Shown: positions 1 through 6,387, counted from the first letter of the stretch. The stretch is DNA of 6,772 bases from Burkholderiales bacterium (GCA_947371645.1 CANBQJ010000205.1:1-6772), one strand, 5' to 3'. Notes: generated by a model not told the origin, from the letters alone. Program-made: numbers and translations.

Positions 1-1175
1 TCGCGCGCGTCCTGCCCGTCGATGAAGCCCATGAGCACGCCCGGCGCGCCAGCTTCTGGCGGCGTGTTGTCAAAGACAATCTTGGGCAGGAAGGCGTCGC
101 TGATGCACTGACCGCTGAGGCCGTCATCACGCCAGAAGGGTTTGTCGTACACGCAATGCACCTTCCAGGCCGCGCCCATGGGCACACGCTGGCCCAGTTG
201 CACGCGTTGCTGCATGAGGCCGTCCAGCGGCGCAAAGCGGATGCCTGCGGTCATCGCAGGTGCCATGGCCACCACCACCCGCTGACCGCGCACGGTGAAC
301 TGGTCGCCCGAGACCTCGACGCCATTGGGCTGCTGCACCACGTTGCGCACCGCCGCGCCATACACGATGCTGCCCTGGATGGTGCGGGCCATGGCCTGCG
401 CGATGGCCTGCGAGCCACCCACGATGCGGTCTTGCTGGGCGCCACCGGTGGTGCTCAGCATCAGGCTCAGGCCACCGCCTCGGCGGAGGTAAGCCAGCAA
501 GAACAGCATGGAGATGTCCCGTGGCTCGGTGGACAACAAGGCCAGCACGGCCAGGCGCAGTTGCTGGTGCCCCGTCTGGGTGATGGTGTTGGCGTCGATC
601 CAGTCCTGCGCGGTCTGGGCGTCCCAATCATTGGCCTTGGGTGCAGTCCAGGGGGTGTCGATGGGCACCTGCTTGGCCAGGCTGTCCAGCTTGAGCATGG
701 CCAAGCCCACCTCGCCAGTGGCGATCAGGTTGGTCCAGGGCAGCACGCCGCTGTAGGCGCGCCGTGTGCCGCCCAGGTAGCTGATCTGCTGCCCCACGTC
801 GTTGGCCGGGAAGGTGCTCAGGCCCAGCTCCTTGACCAGTTCGTACATGCGGTCTTGCGTCGGGCCGATGAACTCGGCGCCGGCCTCGACCACAAAGCGC
901 TGATAGGGGTAAGGCAGCGGCGTGTTCATGCAGCGGCCGCCCACGCGGTCTCGTGCCTCCAGCAGCATCACCTGGCGCCCCGCCTTGATCAAGGCCCGTG
1001 CACAGGCCAGGCCGGCATAGCCGCCCCCGATGACGATCACGTCGGTGTCGAAACTGCCAGTGAACGCCTGGCCCGTGGCGGCCTGGGCCGACTTGCTGGC
1101 GCCGGCGCCGAGCGTGGTGGCGGCGACGGTGGTGCCGATCTGGCCCAGCCATTTGCGGCGGGAGGTGTGGGGCAT
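1..1175 (-). CDS. Tat-exported flavin monoamine oxidase, C-terminus cut by window edge
   Basis: FAD-dependent amine oxidase of the monoamine oxidase family, expected to oxidise an amine to aldehyde, ammonia and hydrogen peroxide. 391 codons are visible from the ATG at 1175; the last part of the protein lies beyond base 1. The N-terminus MPHTSRRKWLG has a twin-arginine motif, then a weakly hydrophobic stretch and an AQA-A type cleavage site near residue 33, so folded, cofactor-loaded export is likely. The Rossmann motif VIVIGGGYAGLA (residues 46-57) is followed by LLEARDRVGGR (71-81), with Glu73 placed to bind the FAD ribose. Near residue 338 a Lys precedes VHCVYDKPFWRDDGLSG, the conserved MAO segment; this Lys is the likely flavin-N5-proximal lysine. 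The family's final FAD-binding segment is not in view. It lies 19 bp behind the ceramidase gene with its own ribosome site, so it is probably cotranscribed. The substrate is unknown; a sphingoid base is suggested only by context. Confidence 0.9.
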   Translation of the reverse strand, partial: MPHTSRRKWLGQIGTTVAATTLGAGASKSAQAATGQAFTGSFDTDVIVIGGGYAGLACARALIKAGRQVMLLEARDRVGGRCMNTPLPYPYQRFVVEAGAEFIGPTQDRMYELVKELGLSTFPANDVGQQISYLGGTRRAYSGVLPWTNLIATGEVGLAMLKLDSLAKQVPIDTPWTAPKANDWDAQTAQDWIDANTITQTGHQQLRLAVLALLSTEPRDISMLFLLAYLRRGGGLSLMLSTTGGAQQDRIVGGSQAIAQAMARTIQGSIVYGAAVRNVVQQPNGVEVSGDQFTVRGQRVVVAMAPAMTAGIRFAPLDGLMQQRVQLGQRVPMGAAWKVHCVYDKPFWRDDGLSGQCISDAFLPKIVFDNTPPEAGAPGVLMGFIDGQDAR

Positions 1176-1180
1176 GGTGG

Positions 1181-1186
1181 TTCTCC
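1181..1186 (-). promoter_or_regulatory. Shine-Dalgarno of the amine oxidase gene
   Basis: On the minus strand GGAGAA lies with 7 nt between GGAG and the ATG at 1175. It sits inside the 19-bp gap after the ceramidase stop codon and fixes the amine oxidase start. Confidence 0.75.
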
Positions 1187-1194
1187 GGTGTGGT

Positions 1195-3216
1195 TCAAGG
1201 GATCAAAAAACTGGCGCTCTGGCCGTCGAAAGGTGTGATGCGTCCGGACCAGTGTTTGGCGTCGCCGTGGTGGACGATGCGGTATTCACCGGGTGGGGTG
1301 CCCGGCGGGATGCGCCACTCGATGGTGGCCAGCGACGCCGTGAGTCCTTGTCGTCGCCAACGGTAGGTGGTGGACCAGTCGCCGTCATCGGCCACCAGCA
1401 CCCAGTGCTGACCTTCGTGGCGCTGGACCTCCAGGAAGGTGCCTTGGCGGTGCAAGTTGTTTTGGGGGTGCCCGGTGCTGAAGCTGACGTGGACCGTCTG
1501 CCCAGGCCGATAGCTGGGCAAGGCCTGATCGATCACGTCACCAAACCCATGGCCCCAGGCGGGGCTGTCAACGACCACCCCGGGGTAGAGCTGGTGCTGT
1601 TGGCCCGCCAGCGATCGGGGCCTGAGCGTGCTCACGCTGGACCGGCCGGCCGCCAGGTCTTGCGCCAGGCGGTCCAGCTCCTGCATCCACGCGGGCTGCG
1701 TCCAGCGCCCGAAGTGGGTGCTGCCGCCCTCGTAGTCCTGCACGTCGTATTCCTCGGGCGTCGTGATGTAGCCCGCATAGGCATTGGCATAGCCGGCCAC
1801 AATGACCTGATGCAGGCCCACGCCCAAGGTCTGCGCCAGCTGACGGCGGATGCGGTGGCCCGACATGATGGTCGGTTCACCGGGCAGGCCCGCGATGTAC
1901 AGGCTGCCGATGCGCAGCAGTTGCACCGGCAGCACTTCGGGTGTCCACGGCGGGTTGTGCGTGCCCAGGGTCATGAAGACCTCTTTTGGGGCCTGGCACC
2001 GCCTGATCGCATCGCTGGACGGGAACACCACCCGACCCACCGCCGCCACGAAGGGGTTGGCCTGGCCTTCGTGGATGAAGGCAGGCCCGGGGCCGTCTTC
2101 GACGCTGCCCGCCGCGAAGGTGGTGCCCAGAGCGGCCGGGCAGGTGTGCTGAACCTGAGGGCTGCCCGTGTAGCGCGGCTGCACGGCGATGCTGCTCATG
2201 TCGATGTACCGCATGCGGTGGTCCACCCCAGGGCCCAGCACCTGGCCTGCAGACAGGGACAGTGCCTGCGCCTTATCGAACTGCCGCAAGCCGATCAGGC
2301 GGGTGTTTTCAAACTGGTCGTCGGTGGGGCCGCTGCCGGGCAGCAGGTTCAGGTTGGGGCTCATGTCGCCCGCCGCCGTCTGGGCAAAGGCGGCAACGAA
2401 CGCCGGCTGCACCGGCCGCAGGTGCCGCACGCCATGCACATCGTGCTCCCAGTGCCACGCCGCATAACCTTTGTGGTCGCCGCTGATCAAGGTGTTCTGG
2501 CTGGTCATGCTGGTGGCATGGCTGGGGAACCAACTGAGGGCGCCCACGTCACGCTCGCCCTGGCGCAGCGTCATCACGGTCATCTCAGGGTCGATTTCTT
2601 GTGGGAACGCAGCGCGGTCGGCGGCGGCGTTGGCCCTGAAGGCGGGGGCAGACCGGTTGCGGCTGGCGTTGAGCAACTCACCTTGAGCCCAGCGGACGCT
2701 GCCCGGGGCCCTGCTGTTGTGCGCCCTTTGCACCGCCTCGACGATGCCGTCCACGATGGCATTGAAGGTGGCCGGGTGGAAGCCCAGCACCGTGAGGTTG
2801 TAGAGCAGGTCATGTGAGTAGCCGCCCGGGCCCGAATGGGTGTGCGTGGCCGTGAGCAACACGTTGTGCTCGCCGTAGCGGCCACCGTACTGCTGGGCCA
2901 GCCGCTGCATCACGGCCTGGTGCACGCTTTGCATGATGGCGCCCAGGTCAGACACCACGATCACAATGGCGTCATGGCTGTCCTGGTCTTCCACCAGGAA
3001 GGCGCGGGCACGCAGGCGTTGGTGGATGCCTGTGGTCTGCTGTGTGAACTGGGCGTAGCCAAACATGCCGACACCGGCCGCCTCCCCGGTGACGTCGCTC
3101 ATGCCCACGCCCACGAGGTAGGACGCGCCAGCAGGCGCCAGCGACATCCACGTCAGGCAAAAGCCCAGCAGGGCGCGCACCAAGCGTGCGATGGGTAAGC
3201 GTTCAGGCAGGTTCAC
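1195..3216 (-). CDS. cerN: neutral ceramidase, secreted
   Basis: Neutral/alkaline ceramidase (Pfam Ceramidase_alk), which hydrolyses the N-acyl bond of ceramide to sphingosine and a fatty acid. At 673 aa it matches the roughly 670-aa Pseudomonas aeruginosa enzyme, to which it aligns from memory along its length. Residues 1-31 look like a Sec signal peptide (RLVRALLGFCLTWMSLAPAGA). The zinc site is complete: His125 in ATHTHSGPGG, His233 in WFPSHATSM, Glu447 in GLPGEPTIMSG and Tyr483 in GYANAYAGY. These correspond to His97, His204, Glu411 and Tyr448 of the P. aeruginosa enzyme. The catalytic serine is Ser286 in AAGDMSPNLNL (Ser274 there). NASRNRS at 183-189 is another family signature. The C-terminal part, from about 530 to 673, corresponds to the family's beta-sandwich domain. 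The start codon is GTG at 3216; an in-frame TAG lies 24 nt upstream and no in-frame ATG precedes the signal peptide. No clear Shine-Dalgarno is visible. The symbol follows the Pseudomonas orthologue. Confidence 0.96.
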   Translation of the reverse strand: MNLPERLPIARLVRALLGFCLTWMSLAPAGASYLVGVGMSDVTGEAAGVGMFGYAQFTQQTTGIHQRLRARAFLVEDQDSHDAIVIVVSDLGAIMQSVHQAVMQRLAQQYGGRYGEHNVLLTATHTHSGPGGYSHDLLYNLTVLGFHPATFNAIVDGIVEAVQRAHNSRAPGSVRWAQGELLNASRNRSAPAFRANAAADRAAFPQEIDPEMTVMTLRQGERDVGALSWFPSHATSMTSQNTLISGDHKGYAAWHWEHDVHGVRHLRPVQPAFVAAFAQTAAGDMSPNLNLLPGSGPTDDQFENTRLIGLRQFDKAQALSLSAGQVLGPGVDHRMRYIDMSSIAVQPRYTGSPQVQHTCPAALGTTFAAGSVEDGPGPAFIHEGQANPFVAAVGRVVFPSSDAIRRCQAPKEVFMTLGTHNPPWTPEVLPVQLLRIGSLYIAGLPGEPTIMSGHRIRRQLAQTLGVGLHQVIVAGYANAYAGYITTPEEYDVQDYEGGSTHFGRWTQPAWMQELDRLAQDLAAGRSSVSTLRPRSLAGQQHQLYPGVVVDSPAWGHGFGDVIDQALPSYRPGQTVHVSFSTGHPQNNLHRQGTFLEVQRHEGQHWVLVADDGDWSTTYRWRRQGLTASLATIEWRIPPGTPPGEYRIVHHGDAKHWSGRITPFDGQSASFLIP

Positions 3217-3249
3217 AGCAAGACCGACATCATTTAGCTAGCGATGACT

Positions 3250-3277
3250 ATCATAGTGGGTTGGCGGGCCGAGTGAA
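3250..3277 (-). promoter_or_regulatory. candidate sigma70 promoter of the ceramidase operon
   Basis: On the minus strand TTCACT (3277-3272) and TATGAT (3255-3250) are separated by 16 nt, matching 4/6 and 5/6 of the -35 and -10 consensus. The predicted transcript start near 3243 leaves a leader of about 27 nt before the GTG at 3216. The position is sensible but the -35 is imperfect and there is no experimental support. Confidence 0.4.
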
Positions 3278-3640
3278 TCTGGGGTTTGCACGGCCTCGAA
3301 CATGGGGGGGCAACCCCTTGTTAGACGGTATTCCGCTCTGTTTGAAATGGATCTTTGAGTTCGCCCGCATGACCTTTTGCAAGATGTTGCTGGGGCTCTT
3401 GATCCAGATTGACAGCTTGGGGTCTGTGCGGTGATGCCGAACGCGTTCAGCAAACTTCGCGCCTCCGACCACGCGACCTGGTGCTGAAGGTCGTCGGGTT
3501 ACCCCCGCGGGGACGAAAGTACGGCGTCCAGACTCCGTGATGGACACACGACCAGCGGCCCGTTGCTACGACCGCCTTCAATGGATAAGGGCAATCCCGG
3601 CCGGCCGCAAAGCCTCGGCTGCATCGATCAGCCTCGCACA

Positions 3641-3680
3641 ATCAAATTCACAAAAAAACACTGCACTACACTAGCTTTTC
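3641..3680 (+). promoter_or_regulatory. AT-rich putative promoter region of the TetR gene
   Basis: An abrupt AT-rich patch with a run of seven A residues lies 30-70 bp upstream of the ATG at 3711. TACACT at 3667-3672 could serve as a -10 element (transcript start near 3679). TTCACA at 3647-3652 resembles a -35 but is only 14 nt away, shorter than the usual 16-18, so the exact elements are uncertain. Confidence 0.3.
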
Positions 3681-3699
3681 ATTGCAGCGTTGCTGCGCA

Positions 3700-3752
3700 C
3701 CCTCAGCCCCATGTCTGCCACCCCCATCGACTCGACTGCCCTCAGCCCCATG
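3700..3752 (+). repeat. 14-bp direct repeat ending in two in-frame ATG codons
   Basis: CCCTCAGCCCCATG occurs at 3700-3713 and again, exactly, at 3739-3752. The period of 39 bp is a multiple of three, so both copies encode Leu-Ser-Pro-Met in the TetR frame. Each copy ends on a candidate start codon of the TetR gene (3711 or 3750). Confidence 0.85.
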
Positions 3753-4397
3753 GCAGGAGCGCTAAGGCTGGAACCCAACAAGGCACCGGCACAAAAGCGC
3801 GCCCAACAGACTTACGAAGCGATCCTGCAGGCCACGGCGGAGCTGCTGGCCGAGGTGGGGGTGGAGCGCCTGTCCACCAACTTGGTGTGCAAGCGGGCTG
3901 AAGTGTCGCCGCCAGCGCTATATCGCTACTTCCCCAACAAGTACGCGTTGCTGCATGAACTCGGCGTGCGACTTATGAACGCGCAGAACGTGCTAATCGA
4001 GCGCCACTTGACGCCTGAGGTTTTACTCAACCCGGTGGACGCCTTGCACCCCGCACTGGTTCAGCTGTTCATTGCAACTCACCAACTTACCCTGGACATG
4101 ACTGCTGGTGTCTGGATCACCAGGGCTTTACGCGCTGTACCGACCTTGCAGGGCGTGCGCATCCAGTCGCACCAAGCGGTGACTGCAGAAATTCAACAAG
4201 GCTTGACCTTTTTGTACCCCAACACCAACGCTGAACAATTGCGCATTACGGTGCGCCTGTCGGTGGAGCTTATGTATGCGGCCATCGAAATGTTGTTTGA
4301 TGATCCGGGCCTGGACATTCAACAAGCGGCCGACACCACCGCCTGGGTGGTGTACGACATGTTCGACCGCATCGGCTTGGTCACCCCGTTGCCCTGA
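3711..4397 (+). CDS. TetR/AcrR-family transcriptional regulator, divergent to ceramidase
   Basis: A 228-aa regulator with an N-terminal TetR DNA-binding domain and a C-terminal ligand-binding and dimerisation region. Residues 29-53 (KRAQQTYEAILQATAELLAEVG...) form helix 1, and the helix-turn-helix spans about 54-77, ending in PPALYRYFPNKYALL, the typical recognition-helix and post-helix signature. The first 25 residues are a Ser/Pro/Thr-rich extension with no recognised role. No clear Shine-Dalgarno decides the start. ATG 3711 is preferred; ATG 3750 (215 aa) would still keep the whole domain, and a TTG at 3690 is less likely. It points away from the ceramidase operon across a 494-bp region, so a role in repressing that operon and itself, with a lipid-like inducer, is plausible but inferred. 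GC is lower than in the neighbouring genes (31 of 60 bases in 4201-4260). Confidence 0.9.
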   Translation: MSATPIDSTALSPMAGALRLEPNKAPAQKRAQQTYEAILQATAELLAEVGVERLSTNLVCKRAEVSPPALYRYFPNKYALLHELGVRLMNAQNVLIERHLTPEVLLNPVDALHPALVQLFIATHQLTLDMTAGVWITRALRAVPTLQGVRIQSHQAVTAEIQQGLTFLYPNTNAEQLRITVRLSVELMYAAIEMLFDDPGLDIQQAADTTAWVVYDMFDRIGLVTPLP

Positions 4398-4665
4398 GCC
4401 ACAGGTTTGACTGCTTGAGACACGCCTCCATGGCCTTAGACCAGATCAGCGCAGCCGGATCGTTTAACGCGATGGCCTTTTCTCCCACTTCGAGATCACT
4501 TTCTCTCGCTGTGAGACAAATCGCCCGAACCTGACCGATTTTTCTGCCATTGAGCGAGACTTTCATGGCGATGCCCAAGGCCCCGGCGATCACGGGTTGA
4601 CCTTGCCCGTCGGTGGGCGAACGTCCCACCCCGGTGCGGTGGCAATCCTTGATCCAGATCAGCAT
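4381..4665 (-). CDS. hypothetical protein, 94 aa, overlapping tetR 3' end
   Basis: An open frame from ATG 4665 (MLIWIKDCHRTGVGRSP...) to TGA at 4381. The protein has no signal peptide, membrane segment or domain that I recognise; its middle (AMKVSLNGRKIGQVRAI) could form beta strands. By hand count, third codon positions are about 69% G+C and second positions about 49%, a pattern compatible with a real gene, though weaker than in the neighbours. The last 17 bp overlap the end of the convergent TetR gene. The frame stays open upstream to an ATG at 4884, but that extension would overlap the hydrolase start and reads like non-coding sequence, so the short form is chosen. No convincing ribosome site precedes ATG 4665. 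It could be a small orphan gene, a decayed remnant or a chance frame. Confidence 0.4.
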   Translation of the reverse strand: MLIWIKDCHRTGVGRSPTDGQGQPVIAGALGIAMKVSLNGRKIGQVRAICLTARESDLEVGEKAIALNDPAALIWSKAMEACLKQSNLWLRATG

Positions 4666-4671
4666 GGCCGA

Positions 4672-4701
4672 TTGACGCTGCTCGCATGTGAGGATGATAA
4701 T
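4672..4701 (+). promoter_or_regulatory. strong sigma70-type promoter of the metal-dependent hydrolase gene
   Basis: TTGACG at 4672-4677 and GATAAT at 4696-4701 are 18 nt apart, each matching 5 of 6 consensus positions. This is the best promoter-like match I noticed in the window. Predicted transcript start is near 4708, giving a leader of about 97 nt before the ATG at 4805. It overlaps the upstream side of the small minus-strand ORF. Confidence 0.6.
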
Positions 4702-4792
4702 CTTCAAAATTGCACAAGACACCCGGGCAGCGTGCCGCCACTGGCTTCGGACGCCCCCGTGGGGTTCTTGACCGCTCGCCCCCACCGGCTTC

Positions 4793-4797
4793 AGAGG
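4793..4797 (+). promoter_or_regulatory. Shine-Dalgarno of the metal-dependent hydrolase gene
   Basis: AGAGG with 7 nt to the ATG at 4805 supports that start codon. Confidence 0.6.
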
Positions 4798-4804
4798 CCT
4801 TGCC

Positions 4805-5689
4805 ATGAGCACACTGCACCCCCCACAGCACCCCATCGTCCCCCGCGAGCAGCTGAACTTCGGCCTCGATGGCGACATCCCCAAGTACTGGTTTGGTGGC
4901 GACGCCTACAAGACGCGCCTGTTCGACGCGATGTCGCTGATCTTCCCGCCGGGTGAGCGCTTCTTCATGACCTGCGTGCGCGACTACCGAGACCAGGTCA
5001 CCGACCCGCAGCTGGCCGAAGAGGTCAAGGGCTTCAACCGGCAGGAAGCCCAGCACAGCCGGGTGCACAACCAGTACAACGAGCGCCTGCGCGCCCAGGG
5101 CGTGGACGTGGACGCCATGATGCAGTGGCTGGACGACCTGCTCTTCAAGAAGTACCGCGGCTCGCGCAGCCGGGCCTACACCCTGGCCATCACCTGCGCG
5201 CTGGAGCACTTCACCTCGATCGGGGCGCATGCCTTGTTCGACCAGCGCGACGTGCTCAAACCGGCCGACCCGCGTGTGCGCGCCATGTACTCGTGGCACG
5301 CCATCGAAGAGGTGGAGCACAAGGGCGTCGCCTTTGACGTGATGACCGAGTACGCCAAGGTGGGCTACTTCACCCGCATCCTGGCCATGCTGGACGCCAG
5401 CATCATGTTCCCGCTGGTGATCCGCCGCTTCACGCAGCAGCTGCTGGAGGCCGATGGCTTTTCGCGCTGGGAGCGCTTCAAGCTGACGGTCAAGGGCACC
5501 TGGTGGACGGTCAAACCGGGCGGCCTGATCGCGCCCATGGTCAGTGCCTACTTCACCTACTACCGCCTGGGCTTTCACCCCTGGCAGGAGGCCGATCAGC
5601 CCGGTTATGCCGAATGGCTGGCGGCCTTCAATGGCAGCGGCGACCCGGTGCAGGCCAGCGAGCGGATGCGGGCGGCGCTGGCGCACTGA
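4805..5689 (+). CDS. predicted metal-dependent hydrolase, PF10118 / COG3687 family
   Basis: A 294-aa protein of the family annotated as 'predicted metal-dependent hydrolase' (Pfam Metal_hydrol). The fold is expected to be all-helical and ferritin-like, with a metal centre built from Glu and His. Candidate ligands fall in the family's helical blocks: Glu51 in FPPGERFFMTCVRDYRD; Glu81, His84 and His88 in FNRQEAQHSRVHNQYN; Glu134-His135 in CALEHFTS; and His165, Glu168, Glu171 and His172 in WHAIEEVEHKGVAFD. No signal peptide is seen. A hydrophobic patch near residues 190-206 (ILAMLDASIMFPLVI) could contact membrane or lipid but is marginal as a transmembrane segment. The start is supported by the ribosome site at 4793-4797 and the promoter at 4672-4701. 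It ends 20 bp from the convergent TetR gene. The true reaction is not established for this family; 'hydrolase' is a historical label. Confidence 0.9.
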   Translation: MSTLHPPQHPIVPREQLNFGLDGDIPKYWFGGDAYKTRLFDAMSLIFPPGERFFMTCVRDYRDQVTDPQLAEEVKGFNRQEAQHSRVHNQYNERLRAQGVDVDAMMQWLDDLLFKKYRGSRSRAYTLAITCALEHFTSIGAHALFDQRDVLKPADPRVRAMYSWHAIEEVEHKGVAFDVMTEYAKVGYFTRILAMLDASIMFPLVIRRFTQQLLEADGFSRWERFKLTVKGTWWTVKPGGLIAPMVSAYFTYYRLGFHPWQEADQPGYAEWLAAFNGSGDPVQASERMRAALAH

Positions 5690-5709
5690 GCCGGGGCGTT
5701 CAGCGTCGT

Positions 5710-6333
5710 TCAGTTGCGTTCGGGGGCGGGCGTCAGGCCCGGGTGGCGAGCCAGCACGGCGATCACGCCGTCGAACACGATCAGGTTGGCCGCCACCAGG
5801 GTGTCCACATCGCCCCGGAAGTTGTCCATCAGCCACTGCTGGATGCATTCGCTGATGCCGCCCACCAGGGTCAGGCCCAGCACGCGCTCGGTCTCTGGGG
5901 GCAAGGCCCAGGGGGGCTCTTTGGTGCGCGCCAGGGACACCAGCAGCGAGGCGAAATCGGCCAGGGTGCTGCCGTAGAGCTTGTCCAGGCGGGGGCTGAC
6001 GCCGGCCACCTCCAGCCAGACCAGGCGCGCGACACGCACGTCCTTCACGCAGCCGTAGACGGCGCGCAGGCAGGCCTCGACCACCTCCAGGGTGGACGCG
6101 CTGGGCGGCACGCTGACGAAGGCGGCCAGCACCTCGCCACGCAGCACGCGCACCTGGTCTTCGTAGGCGGCGACCAGCAGGTCTTCGGTGGTCTCGAAGG
6201 ATTCGTAGAAGTAGCGGTCGGCCAGTTGGGCCTGTTTGCACAGGCTTTTGACGGTGGCCTTGCGGTAGCCCACCGTGCCGAAGACCTCCAGCGCGGCATC
6301 GAGGAAGGCCTGGCGCCGCCGCCCGGTGCGCAC
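5710..6333 (-). CDS. TetR/AcrR-family transcriptional regulator; start disturbed by an upstream in-frame amber codon
   Basis: A 207-aa TetR regulator read from GTG 6333. Helix 1 is RRRQAFLDAALEVFGTVGY (residues 5-23). The helix-turn-helix spans about 26-49 and ends in LADRYFYESFETTEDLL, a variant of the usual YxYFxxKExLL signature. The rest is the helical effector domain, ligand unknown. The GTG has only a weak purine-rich sequence upstream. In the same frame, 13 codons earlier, ATG 6372 opens MSNERP, then TAG at 6354-6352, then GGESRA and the GTG. The sense reading around the TAG looks like a natural TetR N-terminus, so the TAG may be a recent CAG-to-TAG change, with GTG 6333 rescuing translation. 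The DNA-binding domain is intact either way. It follows the catalase-like gene on the same strand (33 bp from that stop to ATG 6372) and converges on the hydrolase gene; either neighbour could be a target. Confidence 0.88.
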   Translation of the reverse strand: MRTGRRRQAFLDAALEVFGTVGYRKATVKSLCKQAQLADRYFYESFETTEDLLVAAYEDQVRVLRGEVLAAFVSVPPSASTLEVVEACLRAVYGCVKDVRVARLVWLEVAGVSPRLDKLYGSTLADFASLLVSLARTKEPPWALPPETERVLGLTLVGGISECIQQWLMDNFRGDVDTLVAANLIVFDGVIAVLARHPGLTPAPERN

Positions 6334-6387
6334 CGCCCGGCTTTCACCGCCCTAGGGGCGTTCATTGCTCATGCCCCAGTGTAATCA

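Larger units (their letters stand above)
3217..3710. other. 494-bp divergent intergenic region without a recognisable gene
   Basis: This stretch separates the ceramidase operon from the divergent TetR gene. Short open frames occur on both strands (for example minus 3251-3547 and minus 3447-3641), but none has a recognisable domain or ribosome site. Visible structure includes a perfect 10-bp palindrome CCCCGCGGGG at 3503-3512, and an inverted repeat in which GTCCA and TGGAC flank about 10 nt around 3526-3545. The end nearest tetR (about 3640-3680) is AT-rich and probably holds promoter elements. The length is generous for a bacterial divergent promoter, so it could contain decayed sequence or an unrecognised small RNA. 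Confidence 0.55.

Noticed and set aside
1030..2817. Plus-strand open frame of 595 codons antisense to the ceramidase and amine oxidase genes
   Set aside because: It is the antisense shadow of strongly supported genes in GC-rich DNA; its translation is rich in Gly, Arg, His and Ala and matches no family.
3310..3330. GTTAGAC near 3320 resembling the R' box of an integron attC site
   Set aside because: No matching RYYYAAC partner or imperfect-hairpin arm at the proper spacing, and no integrase or cassette structure nearby.
3503..3512. CCCCGCGGGG considered as part of a CRISPR repeat
   Set aside because: Only one copy, with no spaced repeats and no cas genes in the window.
3251..3641. Two short minus-strand frames (3251-3547 and 3447-3641) in the divergent spacer
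   Set aside because: No ribosome site, no recognisable domain, and mutual overlap; they look like chance frames or decayed sequence.
3398..4656. A 12-bp sequence CTTGATCCAGAT shared between the spacer (about 3399) and the start region of the small ORF (about 4649)
   Set aside because: A shared 12-mer is expected by chance in a window of this size, and the flanks do not align.
5690..5730. CGTTCAG-like repeats between the convergent hydrolase and TetR genes, considered as a terminator
   Set aside because: They are direct, not inverted, and no GC-rich stem with a T tract is present on either strand.
4496..6241. Minus-strand open frame of 581 codons spanning the hydrolase and second TetR region
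   Set aside because: It runs antisense to the hydrolase and out of frame with the TetR gene, and its N-terminal part has the Arg/Gly/Pro-rich composition of a GC-rich shadow frame.
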